Both the position numbers and the translations under genes were made by a program. 45,034 bases of DNA from a virus: positions 306 through 45,339 of IMG/VR virus record IMGVR_UViG_3300001242_000038. One strand, given 5' to 3'. Of this stretch, positions 25,943-33,762 are shown in pieces. The notes below the pieces were generated by a model that saw nothing but the letters and a program-made list of their open reading frames with translations, searched no databases and was not told the DNA's origin. Within the stretch, counting starts at the first letter, position 1. Every line of letters starts with the position of its first letter.

Positions 25943-25984
25943 AAATGGCTAGGAAATAACCATTAAATTATTTCCTAGCCATTT
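25943..25984 (-). terminator. Long hairpin between tail chaperone and tape measure genes
   Basis: A perfect 17-bp inverted repeat (25943-25959 with 25968-25984, eight-base loop) overlaps the end of the frameshift extension, whose TAG stop lies in the stem. The T-run on the - strand after it is only moderate. It probably attenuates transcription into, or protects the transcript end before, the tape measure gene. Confidence 0.65.
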
Positions 25985-26723
25985 CTTGGATTTGCCTCTT
26001 CTATCTTTTTAATATGATTGAAAATTTTCAAAACTTTTTCAAACGTTTTGACTCTATCCCCAACCTTCAATTCATCAATTAATTTCCAAATAGGCTCATG
26101 TTTTAATGCGACCGATTTTATGCCACCAAACCCACCAACCCAAATCCTTTGATCGCTTACTAAATTCCAAATCCTTATTGCGTCACCGTTAGATAACCAA
26201 AGACTCGGCATACATTCAGCACACGGAGGGTCTTGAAATTGGTGTATTGCAAGTTTTTTACAAGTCTTGCAATCAAATTTCTTAGTGGCTAACCTCTCCG
26301 CATACTCAATTAGTTTTTTACTTCTTCATCCTCAACCAAGTCCAGTTCCTTCTGTAGCTCGCCCAGACACTTATTAGCCCATTTAGCAAACACAGGACTG
26401 CCATAAAATAATTTGAGTTTATTTTCATCTGTACAAGGTATTGACTCCCCATTTTTTTGCATCAATGTCCACGTCTCAATTTGATAGCAGATAATGGCAT
26501 CATTAAACTTCATCATGATATCATCATTACCATCAACATCAATTACACTGTCCATTCTTCTTGTAAGAGTGTTGGGAATATATTTCTGTTTTGACTTAAG
26601 ACCTAATTTTTTTCTAATTTCTTGCATTTTTTCATCAGGAATAAGCCTGAAATTAACACTCTCAGTTTTATTTTCATCCCAATAAAATTCCCGTGATGGG
26701 TTCAAACATTCCAAATCCCACAT
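25975..26723 (-). CDS. Tail assembly chaperone, frameshifted long form (gpGT-like)
   Basis: A -1 shift at A AAA AAC (26313-26319 on the + strand) joins the 137-residue short form to a frame running to 25975, giving about 249 residues in all. The extension starts LIEYAERLATKKFDCKTCKK, has CxxC pairs (CKTC, CAEC) and continues through GFGGIKSVALKHEP to the stop at 25975. The extension frame has no ATG, GTG or TTG before 26211, which supports synthesis by frameshifting rather than by own start. In lambda the equivalent GT:G ratio is set by slippage; the C-terminal part recruits the tail tube protein. Confidence 0.7.
26310..26723 (-). CDS. Tail assembly chaperone, short form (gpG-like)
   Basis: 137 residues, placed between the tail tube and tape measure genes, where siphoviruses encode their chaperone. 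N-terminal part beta-rich, C-terminal helical with an acidic end (LQKELDLVEDEEVKN). It ends in GTA AAA AAC TAA, so a A AAA AAC slip site lies just before the stop. The product would bind the tape measure and tail tube during assembly and not be part of the virion. It overlaps the 3' end of the HNH endonuclease remnant by 22 bases. Assigned from position and the frameshift; sequence similarity to lambda G is not visible. Confidence 0.7.
   Translation of the reverse strand: MWDLECLNPSREFYWDENKTESVNFRLIPDEKMQEIRKKLGLKSKQKYIPNTLTRRMDSVIDVDGNDDIMMKFNDAIICYQIETWTLMQKNGESIPCTDENKLKLFYGSPVFAKWANKCLGELQKELDLVEDEEVKN
26313..26319 (-). promoter_or_regulatory. Programmed -1 frameshift site, A AAA AAC
   Basis: On the - strand the zero-frame codons are GTA AAA AAC TAA. 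The heptamer A AAA AAC is one of the best known -1 slip sequences, placed directly before the stop of the short chaperone and in the position expected for G/GT frameshifting. Confidence 0.75.
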
Positions 26724-27468
26724 AAATTTTTCTCTCCCTTTTTATGTTTCTCTTTATGGCACTTCTTACAGAATGTTTGCCCATTGCCAACATTCCAAAG
26801 TTCACCACAATTTTCAGCTTCTTCTATTGTCTTAATCTCGTTTTCTTTTATTATCTTAGCAAATTCTTTAATATGATGAGCGTTTAGATCACCGTTACCT
26901 CTAATAAGACACTTTTCACATGTAAAATCATCTCTGATAAAAACAAGATTTCTCCATTCTTTATATTTATCGAGCTTTCTTATTCTTTTTACTAAACTAG
27001 TAATTCCACCTTTCCAATTAGGATTTTTATCTCCATTCTTTTGCTTCACTAATTTACTTATTTTTAATTTATGTTCTTCAGTAAATTTTTTACCTAAATG
27101 AGAATCACTTATTTTCTTTTTACTTTCTTCTGTATGAGTCTTACCTAATAAAGAATTGCTAATTTTATTTTTGTCTCTTCGGTATGATGTTTCCCATAAA
27201 AGGGATTTCCTTCACCTACAAGACTAATTTTCAAAGCAACACTTATCTTTTTATTATGGATCTCTGGCCTATTTTTATTATAGTGCCCAGAGATATATTT
27301 ATTCCAAACTAATTTCCATCTATCAAAGGAAACATGTTCTCCACAACCACAAGAATATAATGGAGACATTTTATTTTTTAAATTATCCAAATGTCCTTTT
27401 ATAAACTTATGCCTTTTATTTGTTACAATTTCACCACAACCACACAAGCAAAATCTAATATCACCCAT
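26702..27468 (-). pseudogene. HNH homing endonuclease with NUMOD3 repeats, frame broken
   Basis: The first part (27468 to about 27166) reads FCLCGCGEIVTNKRHKFIKGH, a Cys-rich start, then GEGNPFYGKHHTEETK, a NUMOD3 DNA-binding repeat. That frame stops at 27145. Reading one base out from about 27164 continues the repeats without a break (GKTHTEESKKKIS and GKKFTEEHKLKIS) into the HNH domain (FTCEKC, LNAHHIKEF, FCKKCHKEKH), which ends at 26702. A lost A in the AAAA run at 27163-27166 restores one gene of about 255 residues. It is a selfish homing nuclease inserted between tail tube and chaperone genes. Decayed gene and sequencing error are both possible. Confidence 0.75.
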
Positions 27469-27534
27469 TTTTAATATCTCTGTAATATCACTGATTATAA
27501 AATAATAGGCAACAAGTTCAGAATACTTGCTTTC

Positions 27535-27546
27535 GGTTGGCCAACC
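27535..27546. repeat. 12-bp palindrome in the gap after the tail tube gene
   Basis: GGTTGGCCAACC is a perfect palindrome, followed on the + strand side by a short inverted repeat CAAGT/ACTTG (27510-27530). The 96-base gap 27469-27564 separates the tail tube stop from the homing endonuclease. It could be the nuclease target remnant or an operator. Confidence 0.4.
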
Positions 27547-27564
27547 TAGCCCATTACAATCAAA

Positions 27565-27981
27565 TTATACCAACGTCATAAAACCAGAAACTTTGCAAGA
27601 AAATGAAGCAGTAACTAACTGTGATTTATCAGCATCTACGTTCCATTCCGTAATCCAGACATAGGATAACGGGTTAGTAGTTGATGGAGTATAATAACTG
27701 TTATCGTCTATATAGAAACGGATATCACTTACACTCGTGTTACTAGCATTGTAATTTCGTAATGAGGTCTGACCGTTAGCATCAGTACCGTCAAACAATC
27801 CGTTAAAACTAATAGTCCCACCATCACGTAAACCCGGACGAAATTGTTTCCATTCATCTCCAAATGCTGAAGTTTCCAACAGATCTGTGGTGACGCCTGA
27901 CATTGACCACGTTCCCATTAAAGAAATACTATTTGATCCTAAAGTTACTTTACCATCAGCACCTCTATAAGATGTCGCCAT
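27565..27981 (-). CDS. Major tail tube protein
   Basis: 138 residues, beta-rich. The order GADGKVTLGSNSISLMGTWS, TSAFGDEWKQFRPGLRDGGTISFNGLFD, YVWITEWNVDADKSQLVTASFSCKVSGF matches the phage major tail (tube) protein layout: strand, loop with GLRDGG, and a final TASFSCKVSG strand. It polymerises into hexameric rings around the tape measure. GAGGG precedes the ATG. Position upstream of chaperone and tape measure agrees. Confidence 0.85.
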   Translation of the reverse strand: MATSYRGADGKVTLGSNSISLMGTWSMSGVTTDLLETSAFGDEWKQFRPGLRDGGTISFNGLFDGTDANGQTSLRNYNASNTSVSDIRFYIDDNSYYTPSTTNPLSYVWITEWNVDADKSQLVTASFSCKVSGFMTLV

Positions 27982-27984
27982 ATT

Positions 27985-28641
27985 TTAACCCTCCATATTT
28001 TGCAATTTCTTCACATGTTTATATAAAGCATATGTTGACCAATTTATTTCTAAAGTTGACAAATGCCCTATATCTATAGTCGTATCACAAAAAATACGAT
28101 ACCCATTCTGTTTCAATTTATAACAAAAACCAATATCTTCTCCAACAAGACTTCCTTTTTCATCTCTACCAAATTCAAACCAAGGAGGGTCTATCTTCAA
28201 AAAGACCTCAGTATTATACAATACGCAACCACATCCAGTAGCATCAATTTCGAGCAACTCTTTTCTTTCTCTCGAATCTAAAATATCCTCATCTGAAACA
28301 TGGACATACATACTTGGAATCCCGCGATATAAAATACAATCAAATCCCGGATACCTACGATGAACTATAGAAGAAGTTACATCTTTATTATGAGATAAAA
28401 GTTTTTCAATCGTATCTACAGGGAATACCTGATCACTGTCCATCATCAATAAATGAGTACAACCATTTTCTAAAGCTCTTTCAACTAGCTGATTTCTAAC
28501 ATCAGCAATATTCATTCCACTATATTGAGGCCTTAGATATAAAAAACTCGGCTTTCGCATCATTACAAAACTATCAAGAAACGCTGCTGGGACCGTTGGG
28601 TCTACTAATGGAATTCCTATAGCAAGTTTAATTTTTTCCAT
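27985..28641 (-). CDS. Glycosyltransferase, GT-A type (paralog 1 of 3)
   Basis: 218 residues. LAIGIPLVDPTVPAAFLDSF starts a GT-A nucleotide-sugar fold; HLLMMDSDQVFP carries a DxD metal/nucleotide motif; EIDATGCGCVLYN and VGEDIGFCYKLKQNGYRIFCDT are the acceptor-side and ED segments common to this phage family. It should transfer a sugar from a nucleotide donor. Two paralogs occur at 31875 and 35658. CGGGAGAAA precedes the ATG. It lies directly downstream of the sugar/methyl cassette and just before the tail tube gene. Confidence 0.8.
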   Translation of the reverse strand: MEKIKLAIGIPLVDPTVPAAFLDSFVMMRKPSFLYLRPQYSGMNIADVRNQLVERALENGCTHLLMMDSDQVFPVDTIEKLLSHNKDVTSSIVHRRYPGFDCILYRGIPSMYVHVSDEDILDSRERKELLEIDATGCGCVLYNTEVFLKIDPPWFEFGRDEKGSLVGEDIGFCYKLKQNGYRIFCDTTIDIGHLSTLEINWSTYALYKHVKKLQNMEG

Positions 28642-28654
28642 AATTTCTCCCGAA

Positions 28655-29446
28655 TTATAGGTTATTCAAAAACTCTTCAATTTCTTTATCTGTTTTATTT
28701 TGTTTCTTCAAAAGATAAAGACACTTATTTCTTTTTAATAGTTTATCAACATTTAAGCTTTTAACTGTTGATTCATGTGCTTGATGTAAAGTCAGTAGAT
28801 CATCTCTTAAGATAAATCCTATCCCACTTTTTTCTACATCGTCCCTAAAGGCATCATCATCATAAGCATAGCCCTTACTAAATCTTTCATCAAATCCACC
28901 CATCTTTAAATAATTTTCTTTTGATAAACAACTACAAAAATGATATCTCGCATTCCTAAATTTTGTATGTTGATACCAAGAATGATGTTCGTATTTAAAA
29001 CTATCAAAGGAATCAGAGAATAATTTAAATTTGTGGATATTCTCACAACCGCATACTATATAAGAATTTGGTTGATTGTCAAAGATCTTGTCAAACCCGG
29101 CCAGAATATTTTCTTTATGAAAAACTTCTGGATTTGTTATGCAAATATATTCACCGCTCGCTTTAGAAACACCTAAATTAAATAATGGAGCGGGGTTATG
29201 ATTATTGATAAAATTAGATTCTACCAACTTGATATCAATATACTTATCGGCATTTTTAGTAAAAAACTTTAATATTTCTTTTAATTTATGGTGTTCTTTA
29301 CCATCCTCTCTGTTTTTAACATCTTCAACAATTATTACTTCATAATCATCTCTATTTTTATAATGATGATAGTAAGACAACAATGTATTATGCAGCCATC
29401 CAGCCCTTTTTATATACGGGAATACTATTGAATATTTTTTACTCAT
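28655..29446 (-). CDS. Glycosyltransferase family 2-like protein
   Basis: 263 residues. SIVFPYIKRAGWLHNTLLSYYHHY, EVIIVED, LGVSKASGEYICITNPE (in place of DxD) and GGFDERFSKGYAYDDDAFRDDV fit a family 2-like GT-A enzyme with a C-terminal galactosyltransferase-like motif. It would add a sugar to an acceptor. Start overlaps the upstream glycosyltransferase gene by eight bases. The DxD motif is not canonical in this protein. Confidence 0.75.
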   Translation of the reverse strand: MSKKYSIVFPYIKRAGWLHNTLLSYYHHYKNRDDYEVIIVEDVKNREDGKEHHKLKEILKFFTKNADKYIDIKLVESNFINNHNPAPLFNLGVSKASGEYICITNPEVFHKENILAGFDKIFDNQPNSYIVCGCENIHKFKLFSDSFDSFKYEHHSWYQHTKFRNARYHFCSCLSKENYLKMGGFDERFSKGYAYDDDAFRDDVEKSGIGFILRDDLLTLHQAHESTVKSLNVDKLLKRNKCLYLLKKQNKTDKEIEEFLNNL

Positions 29447-30263
29447 TAATACCAGCCATTAATTTTAGAAGAAAATTGTCAAAGGTTTCAATATTTTCTT
29501 GTGTTACAATATTTTCGTATTCACTAGTTTTTTCAGCACCAGCAAACCAATGAATACCAACCGTATTCTCAAATAAATTAGAGTGCTTGCCAAAAATTAA
29601 TTCAATTTGTCTCCAGTCAAATGGATAGACAGTTGTAAATGGAATATTATCAATTTTACATTCATGTTTTTCTGAAAAATCTTCAGTATTTTTTTTGTTA
29701 TATTTAAAAAAAGAAGTAAATAAATCTCTCCCAATTGTTTGATATTGCAAATTATCTATTTTATTTATAGAGTTTACACACATATCAAACAATTGTTTAA
29801 AAAATTTATTATCCCCAGCACTTGCCAAAAATCCAATATTATGACAATTATAGTGATAACAAATTAGAGTATCTTTATTTTCAAATTTATTAAAAATTTT
29901 ATCTACAGAAGAAGTATAAAAAATATCAAAGTCTGACCACAAGCCCCCAACAGATGAAAGCAAACTCAATCTTAATAAATCCGACTTATGAACTTCAGAT
30001 ATTTCTTTGGCTAATTTAAAATCAGTTTCAACCAAAGACACATTTTTTATATTAGCCAAATCATCAAAATAGTCCTTCCCTACAGGGCAATATTTTTTTT
30101 GTTCAAACCCATCCCATTTAATTTCTTTATTAATATTTTTAGGATAGTAAACAAAAATTTGCCAATCCGGGTTTAATTTAGAAAAAGAAACAACTGTCAA
30201 ATATTTCATATAAGACAATGGTTTATTTTTACCCCAATATAGATGAATTTTCTTAGGTATCAT
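29439..30263 (-). CDS. Glycosyltransferase with DxD motif (GT32-like)
   Basis: 274 residues. IPKKIHLYWGKNKPL is the typical first strand of the Gly_transf_sug/GT32 group, and HKSDLLRLSLLSSVGGLWSDFDIFY is the helix plus DxD metal site of that family. HWFAGAEKTSE near the C-terminus is the usual His/Trp segment. Related bacterial enzymes build capsule or O-antigen. Starts in an ATGA overlap with the methyltransferase gene. Confidence 0.8.
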   Translation of the reverse strand: MIPKKIHLYWGKNKPLSYMKYLTVVSFSKLNPDWQIFVYYPKNINKEIKWDGFEQKKYCPVGKDYFDDLANIKNVSLVETDFKLAKEISEVHKSDLLRLSLLSSVGGLWSDFDIFYTSSVDKIFNKFENKDTLICYHYNCHNIGFLASAGDNKFFKQLFDMCVNSINKIDNLQYQTIGRDLFTSFFKYNKKNTEDFSEKHECKIDNIPFTTVYPFDWRQIELIFGKHSNLFENTVGIHWFAGAEKTSEYENIVTQENIETFDNFLLKLMAGINE

Positions 30264-30808
30264 TTATTCTCCCAAATCGCATACGTATTTTTGTCAATAT
30301 TATCTGTAGATGTTTTAAACCCAAATTTTTTAAATACTCTATCTGGTATAAAACATTTGTGCTCTTGATATTTGTTTATTCCAGTGCCTTTCCAATCTGA
30401 ATCTGGAGAGTTCTCCATCCATTCAAATATATTATTTTTCTGACCCAACCAATTGATGTTAATATTGTCAAAGAAATGAGATGGTGTATAAATAATAACC
30501 TTTTTTCTAGCCATTCTTTTCATCTTTTTTATAAGATTATAAGCTTCTTTAAAATCAAGATGCTCTAATATATCTAAGGCAATTACAACATCAATTGTGT
30601 TTATTCCAAATTCATATTTTGTTATATCGGCACAAATAGCATTTACGCCCAGCAACTTAATTTTATTTATATAAGGCTCATATATATCAAATCCAACAAA
30701 AGATTTACACCTTAACCCCATAACCTCTTGCAATACCCCGCATCCAAGGCTTGAAACAGAATCGTTTCCAGTTATTTCTTTTTGAACTAAATCACCTAGC
30801 CAATTCAT
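30260..30808 (-). CDS. SAM-dependent methyltransferase (class I)
   Basis: 182 residues. VSSLGCGVLQEV is motif I of a Rossmann-like methyltransferase, FVGFDIYEPYI motif II (Asp binding the SAM ribose), and VVIALDILEHLDFKEAYN the motif IV region. This is the pattern of sugar- or small molecule methyltransferases that often stand beside glycosyltransferases. Could methylate an added sugar (methyl cap). Substrate unknown. Confidence 0.75.
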   Translation of the reverse strand: MNWLGDLVQKEITGNDSVSSLGCGVLQEVMGLRCKSFVGFDIYEPYINKIKLLGVNAICADITKYEFGINTIDVVIALDILEHLDFKEAYNLIKKMKRMARKKVIIYTPSHFFDNININWLGQKNNIFEWMENSPDSDWKGTGINKYQEHKCFIPDRVFKKFGFKTSTDNIDKNTYAIWENK

Positions 30809-30816
30809 AGTAAGCC

Positions 30817-31878
30817 TTAAATAAAATTAATATGTTTTGGTTTATCTTTGATACAATAATTTATGAATTCATTTTTAGCTTTATAAAGACAAGGATTTTT
30901 ACATCTCAGATCAGGATTATGAGATTTAAACATATTGATCTTGTCATCACTCATCCACAAATCTTTGAACGATTGATTTTTTATAGAACCAATCTTCCCT
31001 TTTTTATTATACGCAAGTGTACAGCAAGTATAGACATTATAATCAGCCCCTACATAAGCAAGTAAATCTTTTGTAGGACAAAAATTATAGTCTTGAACTC
31101 CCTCAAACATGTCTTTCATTCTATCATTAAAAAGATTAAAAACAGTAAAATTATCATCAGATAGTTCTTGAGCTTTTTTAGCCAACTCAAAAGAATCTTC
31201 ATATATGCCATCAAAATAAGAATAGCCATCTGGGGTAAAAGCAGCAGATATTCTAAAATTATCTACTCCAATTTCTTTAAATAATTTTGCTGCATCAAAT
31301 ATTTCTTTGTAATTATATTTGTTAACAACAAATCCTGCTCCTATAACACTATCTTTTTTGTATTTAACTAAATTTTTAATATTTTCAATAGTCCTGAAAA
31401 ACATCTTTTTATTTACTTTTCTAAAAGATGAATATGTTTCTGGTGTAGCACAATCAACTGATATTCTAACCCAAGCTGAATCGCTTAAAATCTTACACAA
31501 TTCATCATCTAACGCCATGCCATTTGAAACTAGAGCTAGTTCTAGTTTTCTATCTAATATATCTCTGAATATATTTTTAATTTTTGGGTGGACAAGAGGC
31601 TCTCCTCCTCCGGTTATTTGAATAGCTCTTACCCCCATATCAACACAAGAATCTAACGTTTCAACAATTTTTTCATAAGAAAGTAAGTCTTTATCATTAA
31701 ATATTTCATTTGATTTATTCCCCTTCAAGCGATACGCACATGTTAAACAAGAATTGTTACACTTATTTGACGGAATAATCTGGACTTGCAATGGATTTGG
31801 TTGTTCTCCATCTTTAAACTGAATTAATTTGTCAAAGCTATGAATAATTTTGTATGGTGAATATTCCTCTTTAATCAT
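30817..31878 (-). CDS. Radical SAM/SPASM enzyme
   Basis: 353 residues. CNNSCLTC at residues 40-47 is the CxxxCxxC 4Fe-4S motif; QITGGGEPL near 90 is the SAM-binding GGE region. The C-terminal 100 residues have the SPASM-like Cys pattern (FCPTKDLLAY, YTCCTLAY, RCKNPCLY) and IGSIKNQSFKDLWMS spacing, so auxiliary iron-sulfur clusters are likely. SPASM enzymes modify peptides or carry out dehydrogenation/epimerisation of sugars; the latter fits the glycosyltransferase neighbours. Starts by ATGA overlap with paralog 2. Unusual in a phage tail operon. Confidence 0.85.
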   Translation of the reverse strand: MIKEEYSPYKIIHSFDKLIQFKDGEQPNPLQVQIIPSNKCNNSCLTCAYRLKGNKSNEIFNDKDLLSYEKIVETLDSCVDMGVRAIQITGGGEPLVHPKIKNIFRDILDRKLELALVSNGMALDDELCKILSDSAWVRISVDCATPETYSSFRKVNKKMFFRTIENIKNLVKYKKDSVIGAGFVVNKYNYKEIFDAAKLFKEIGVDNFRISAAFTPDGYSYFDGIYEDSFELAKKAQELSDDNFTVFNLFNDRMKDMFEGVQDYNFCPTKDLLAYVGADYNVYTCCTLAYNKKGKIGSIKNQSFKDLWMSDDKINMFKSHNPDLRCKNPCLYKAKNEFINYCIKDKPKHINFI

Positions 31879-32504
31879 TTTTCTCCCCTATTCCAAATTG
31901 CCGAAAACTCTTTATCTACTTCAACTGTCCCCAAATGTTTATTTGTACAACTCGTATCTATAAATATTTTATAGCCAGCTTGTTTAACTAAATTACAAAA
32001 ATAAACGTCTTCACCAATATCGAATTGAATGTTAGGATCTGGATTTTTCATAAAAGAAAAATAAGGCTTTTTAATTTTGTTGAAAACATCCATATTAACT
32101 AATAAACATGCTGCGCCAACACTATCTACTTCAATTAACTCATTCTCTGGGACATTATCTATCGTTTTATAATTGTTTATCATACCATTAAAAGCACAGA
32201 CTGAATATGGTGTAGTCCTCATAAAAGACAACCCAGATACAATAGGTAAGTTGTGTGAAAGTAACTTAATTATTGTATCTGGGTTATGTCGATGGTCTAC
32301 ATCAAGAAAAAGTATGTGCGTACAGTTGTATTTTTGTGCGGCGTCAACTAATTGATTTCTCATTGATGCCAGTCCTTGATAACCACCAGCTCTAAAAAAT
32401 ACGTGATTATCAGGCTTGCGCATAGCCATGAACGATTCAAAAAATTCAACTGGTACTGTATTGTGTGTTAATGGCACTCCTATAGCTAATTTTACGTCTT
32501 TCAT
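31875..32504 (-). CDS. Glycosyltransferase, GT-A type (paralog 2 of 3)
   Basis: 209 residues. LAIGVPLTHNTVPVEFFESF, HILFLDVDHRHNPDTI (DxDH metal/nucleotide site), ELIEVDSVGAACLLVNMDVF and DIGEDVYFCNLVKQAGYKIF match paralogs 1 and 3 residue by residue at these points. First gene of the cassette, with CGGGAGAAA upstream. Ends overlapping the radical SAM gene. Confidence 0.8.
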   Translation of the reverse strand: MKDVKLAIGVPLTHNTVPVEFFESFMAMRKPDNHVFFRAGGYQGLASMRNQLVDAAQKYNCTHILFLDVDHRHNPDTIIKLLSHNLPIVSGLSFMRTTPYSVCAFNGMINNYKTIDNVPENELIEVDSVGAACLLVNMDVFNKIKKPYFSFMKNPDPNIQFDIGEDVYFCNLVKQAGYKIFIDTSCTNKHLGTVEVDKEFSAIWNRGEK

Positions 32505-32559
32505 TTTTCTCCCGATAATGAATGTTTTATTTTTCTTATCGGAAAATTATAAAAAGACT

Positions 32560-32979
32560 TTAACTTTTTTGAATAACAACGTTAAATTCGATTGAGTAAA
32601 CCCAAGATTCATCTTCTTCTATCCAAAACGGGCCAAATATATTCTTTAACCCCATTCTATGACTATTATATCCTGTTATAGATAATTTATAATTATTAAA
32701 CTGAGTAATTAAATAGCCTAAAATCGTACCTGCTTCAGAAGAAGAATTTATTGTATTAGAATGAATATTAAATTGGCAAGTGATGTCATCAATCGCTTGT
32801 GTCTGATCAGAAACTGAATTAAAAAAACAGTCATAAGAATGGTTAAATAAAAAATATCTAACAAATGGAAAGACTGGAACTTGTGGGGCCTTTACAAAAT
32901 ATAACCTGCTACCTATAGATGTATTAAAATTACTAGAAGCCGTTCCCCTTGAATAAATTGCAGTAGAAATAGAATTCAT
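32560..32979 (-). CDS. Tail completion/terminator-like protein (DUF3168-like)
   Basis: 139 residues. LYFVKAPQVPVFPFVRYFLF and ITCQFNIHSNTINSSSEAGTILGYL fit the DUF3168 tail terminator group, in which a helix follows a beta sheet. Position after the HK97 gp10-like neck protein and before the tail tube agrees. It caps the tail tube. Single-base overlap with the previous gene. Confidence 0.6.
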   Translation of the reverse strand: MNSISTAIYSRGTASSNFNTSIGSRLYFVKAPQVPVFPFVRYFLFNHSYDCFFNSVSDQTQAIDDITCQFNIHSNTINSSSEAGTILGYLITQFNNYKLSITGYNSHRMGLKNIFGPFWIEEDESWVYSIEFNVVIQKS

Positions 32980-33446
32980 TATTTTCCTAAATATTTTTTA
33001 AATATATTTAAAATTTCAGATGTATTTTGCTTTAACTGTGGTCTCAAAAATGGCCTTTTAGCAGAATACCATGTCAGGCCCAACTCATGTCTGACACCGT
33101 TATCATTTGTAGTTCCAACTCTCCCAAAAATTGCTTGGATATTGTTACCATAAATAATTGGGCTTATTTTGCTATCTCCACTTTCTGCCCCACCACTTTC
33201 TCCCCCAGATGTCACCCAAGAAATAGACCCGTTCAAATCACCAGTATCTGGAGCAGGAGGAACACCAGGGACAGAAGCTTGATGCAAACCTTGTCCTGGG
33301 ACTTTAGATGGCCACATTCTGCCCGTACCTTCAATCATAGAATCTCTAACATTAGCTGTCACGGCGACACAGCTTTCTTTAATTGCTTCTTCGCCAATAG
33401 TTTTAACAGCAGCCAAAACCTTGTCGTCAAACCAAACAGCTTTCAT
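32979..33446 (-). CDS. Neck protein, HK97 gp10-like
   Basis: 155 residues. The VPGVPPAPDTGDLNGSISW segment and RPFLRPQL near the C-terminus are typical of the HK97 gp10-like family. It forms part of the head-tail joining region. Overlaps the head closure gene by four bases (ATGA). Confidence 0.75.
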   Translation of the reverse strand: MKAVWFDDKVLAAVKTIGEEAIKESCVAVTANVRDSMIEGTGRMWPSKVPGQGLHQASVPGVPPAPDTGDLNGSISWVTSGGESGGAESGDSKISPIIYGNNIQAIFGRVGTTNDNGVRHELGLTWYSAKRPFLRPQLKQNTSEILNIFKKYLGK

Positions 33447-33760
33447 TCTACTTTCTTCAATTCTAATGATAGCGTAATATTCTTATTGGCGAGATTATCT
33501 ACAAAATTTATTTGATATAATATACCATCACAAAATGCCCTATCTTTCTCTGTTACAACAATATCTTTTGGAAAATCACAGTTAAAATAATGCGTAGAAA
33601 TAGTTTTTGTCGAATCGTTGACAAATCTTTCCCTGGCTTTAAAAGCAATAAGAGTCCCTTTTAAAGTCTTAATGCCATACCAAGACGTTGTGTAACCACC
33701 CATTCCATCAGAAACAGATGTCTGTCTATGTATTTCTAATTTGACTTTATGGCCAACCAT
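33443..33760 (-). CDS. Head closure protein (SPP1 gp16-like head-tail joining)
   Basis: 105 residues, mostly beta. IHRQTSVSDGMGGYTTSWYG is the family start (Q/T...DGxGGxTxxW), and GILYQINFVDNLANKN the C-terminal strands. It seals the head after DNA packaging. Gene order connector, closure, neck, terminator is the common one for siphoviruses. Confidence 0.75.
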   Translation of the reverse strand: MVGHKVKLEIHRQTSVSDGMGGYTTSWYGIKTLKGTLIAFKARERFVNDSTKTISTHYFNCDFPKDIVVTEKDRAFCDGILYQINFVDNLANKNITLSLELKKVE

Positions 33761-33762
33761 TA

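Noticed and set aside
27469-27564. Open frame linking the tail tube stop to the HNH ORF as read-through extension
   Set aside because: The frame is open by chance length (about 30 codons) and has no start codon; no slip or read-through context at the tail tube TAA.
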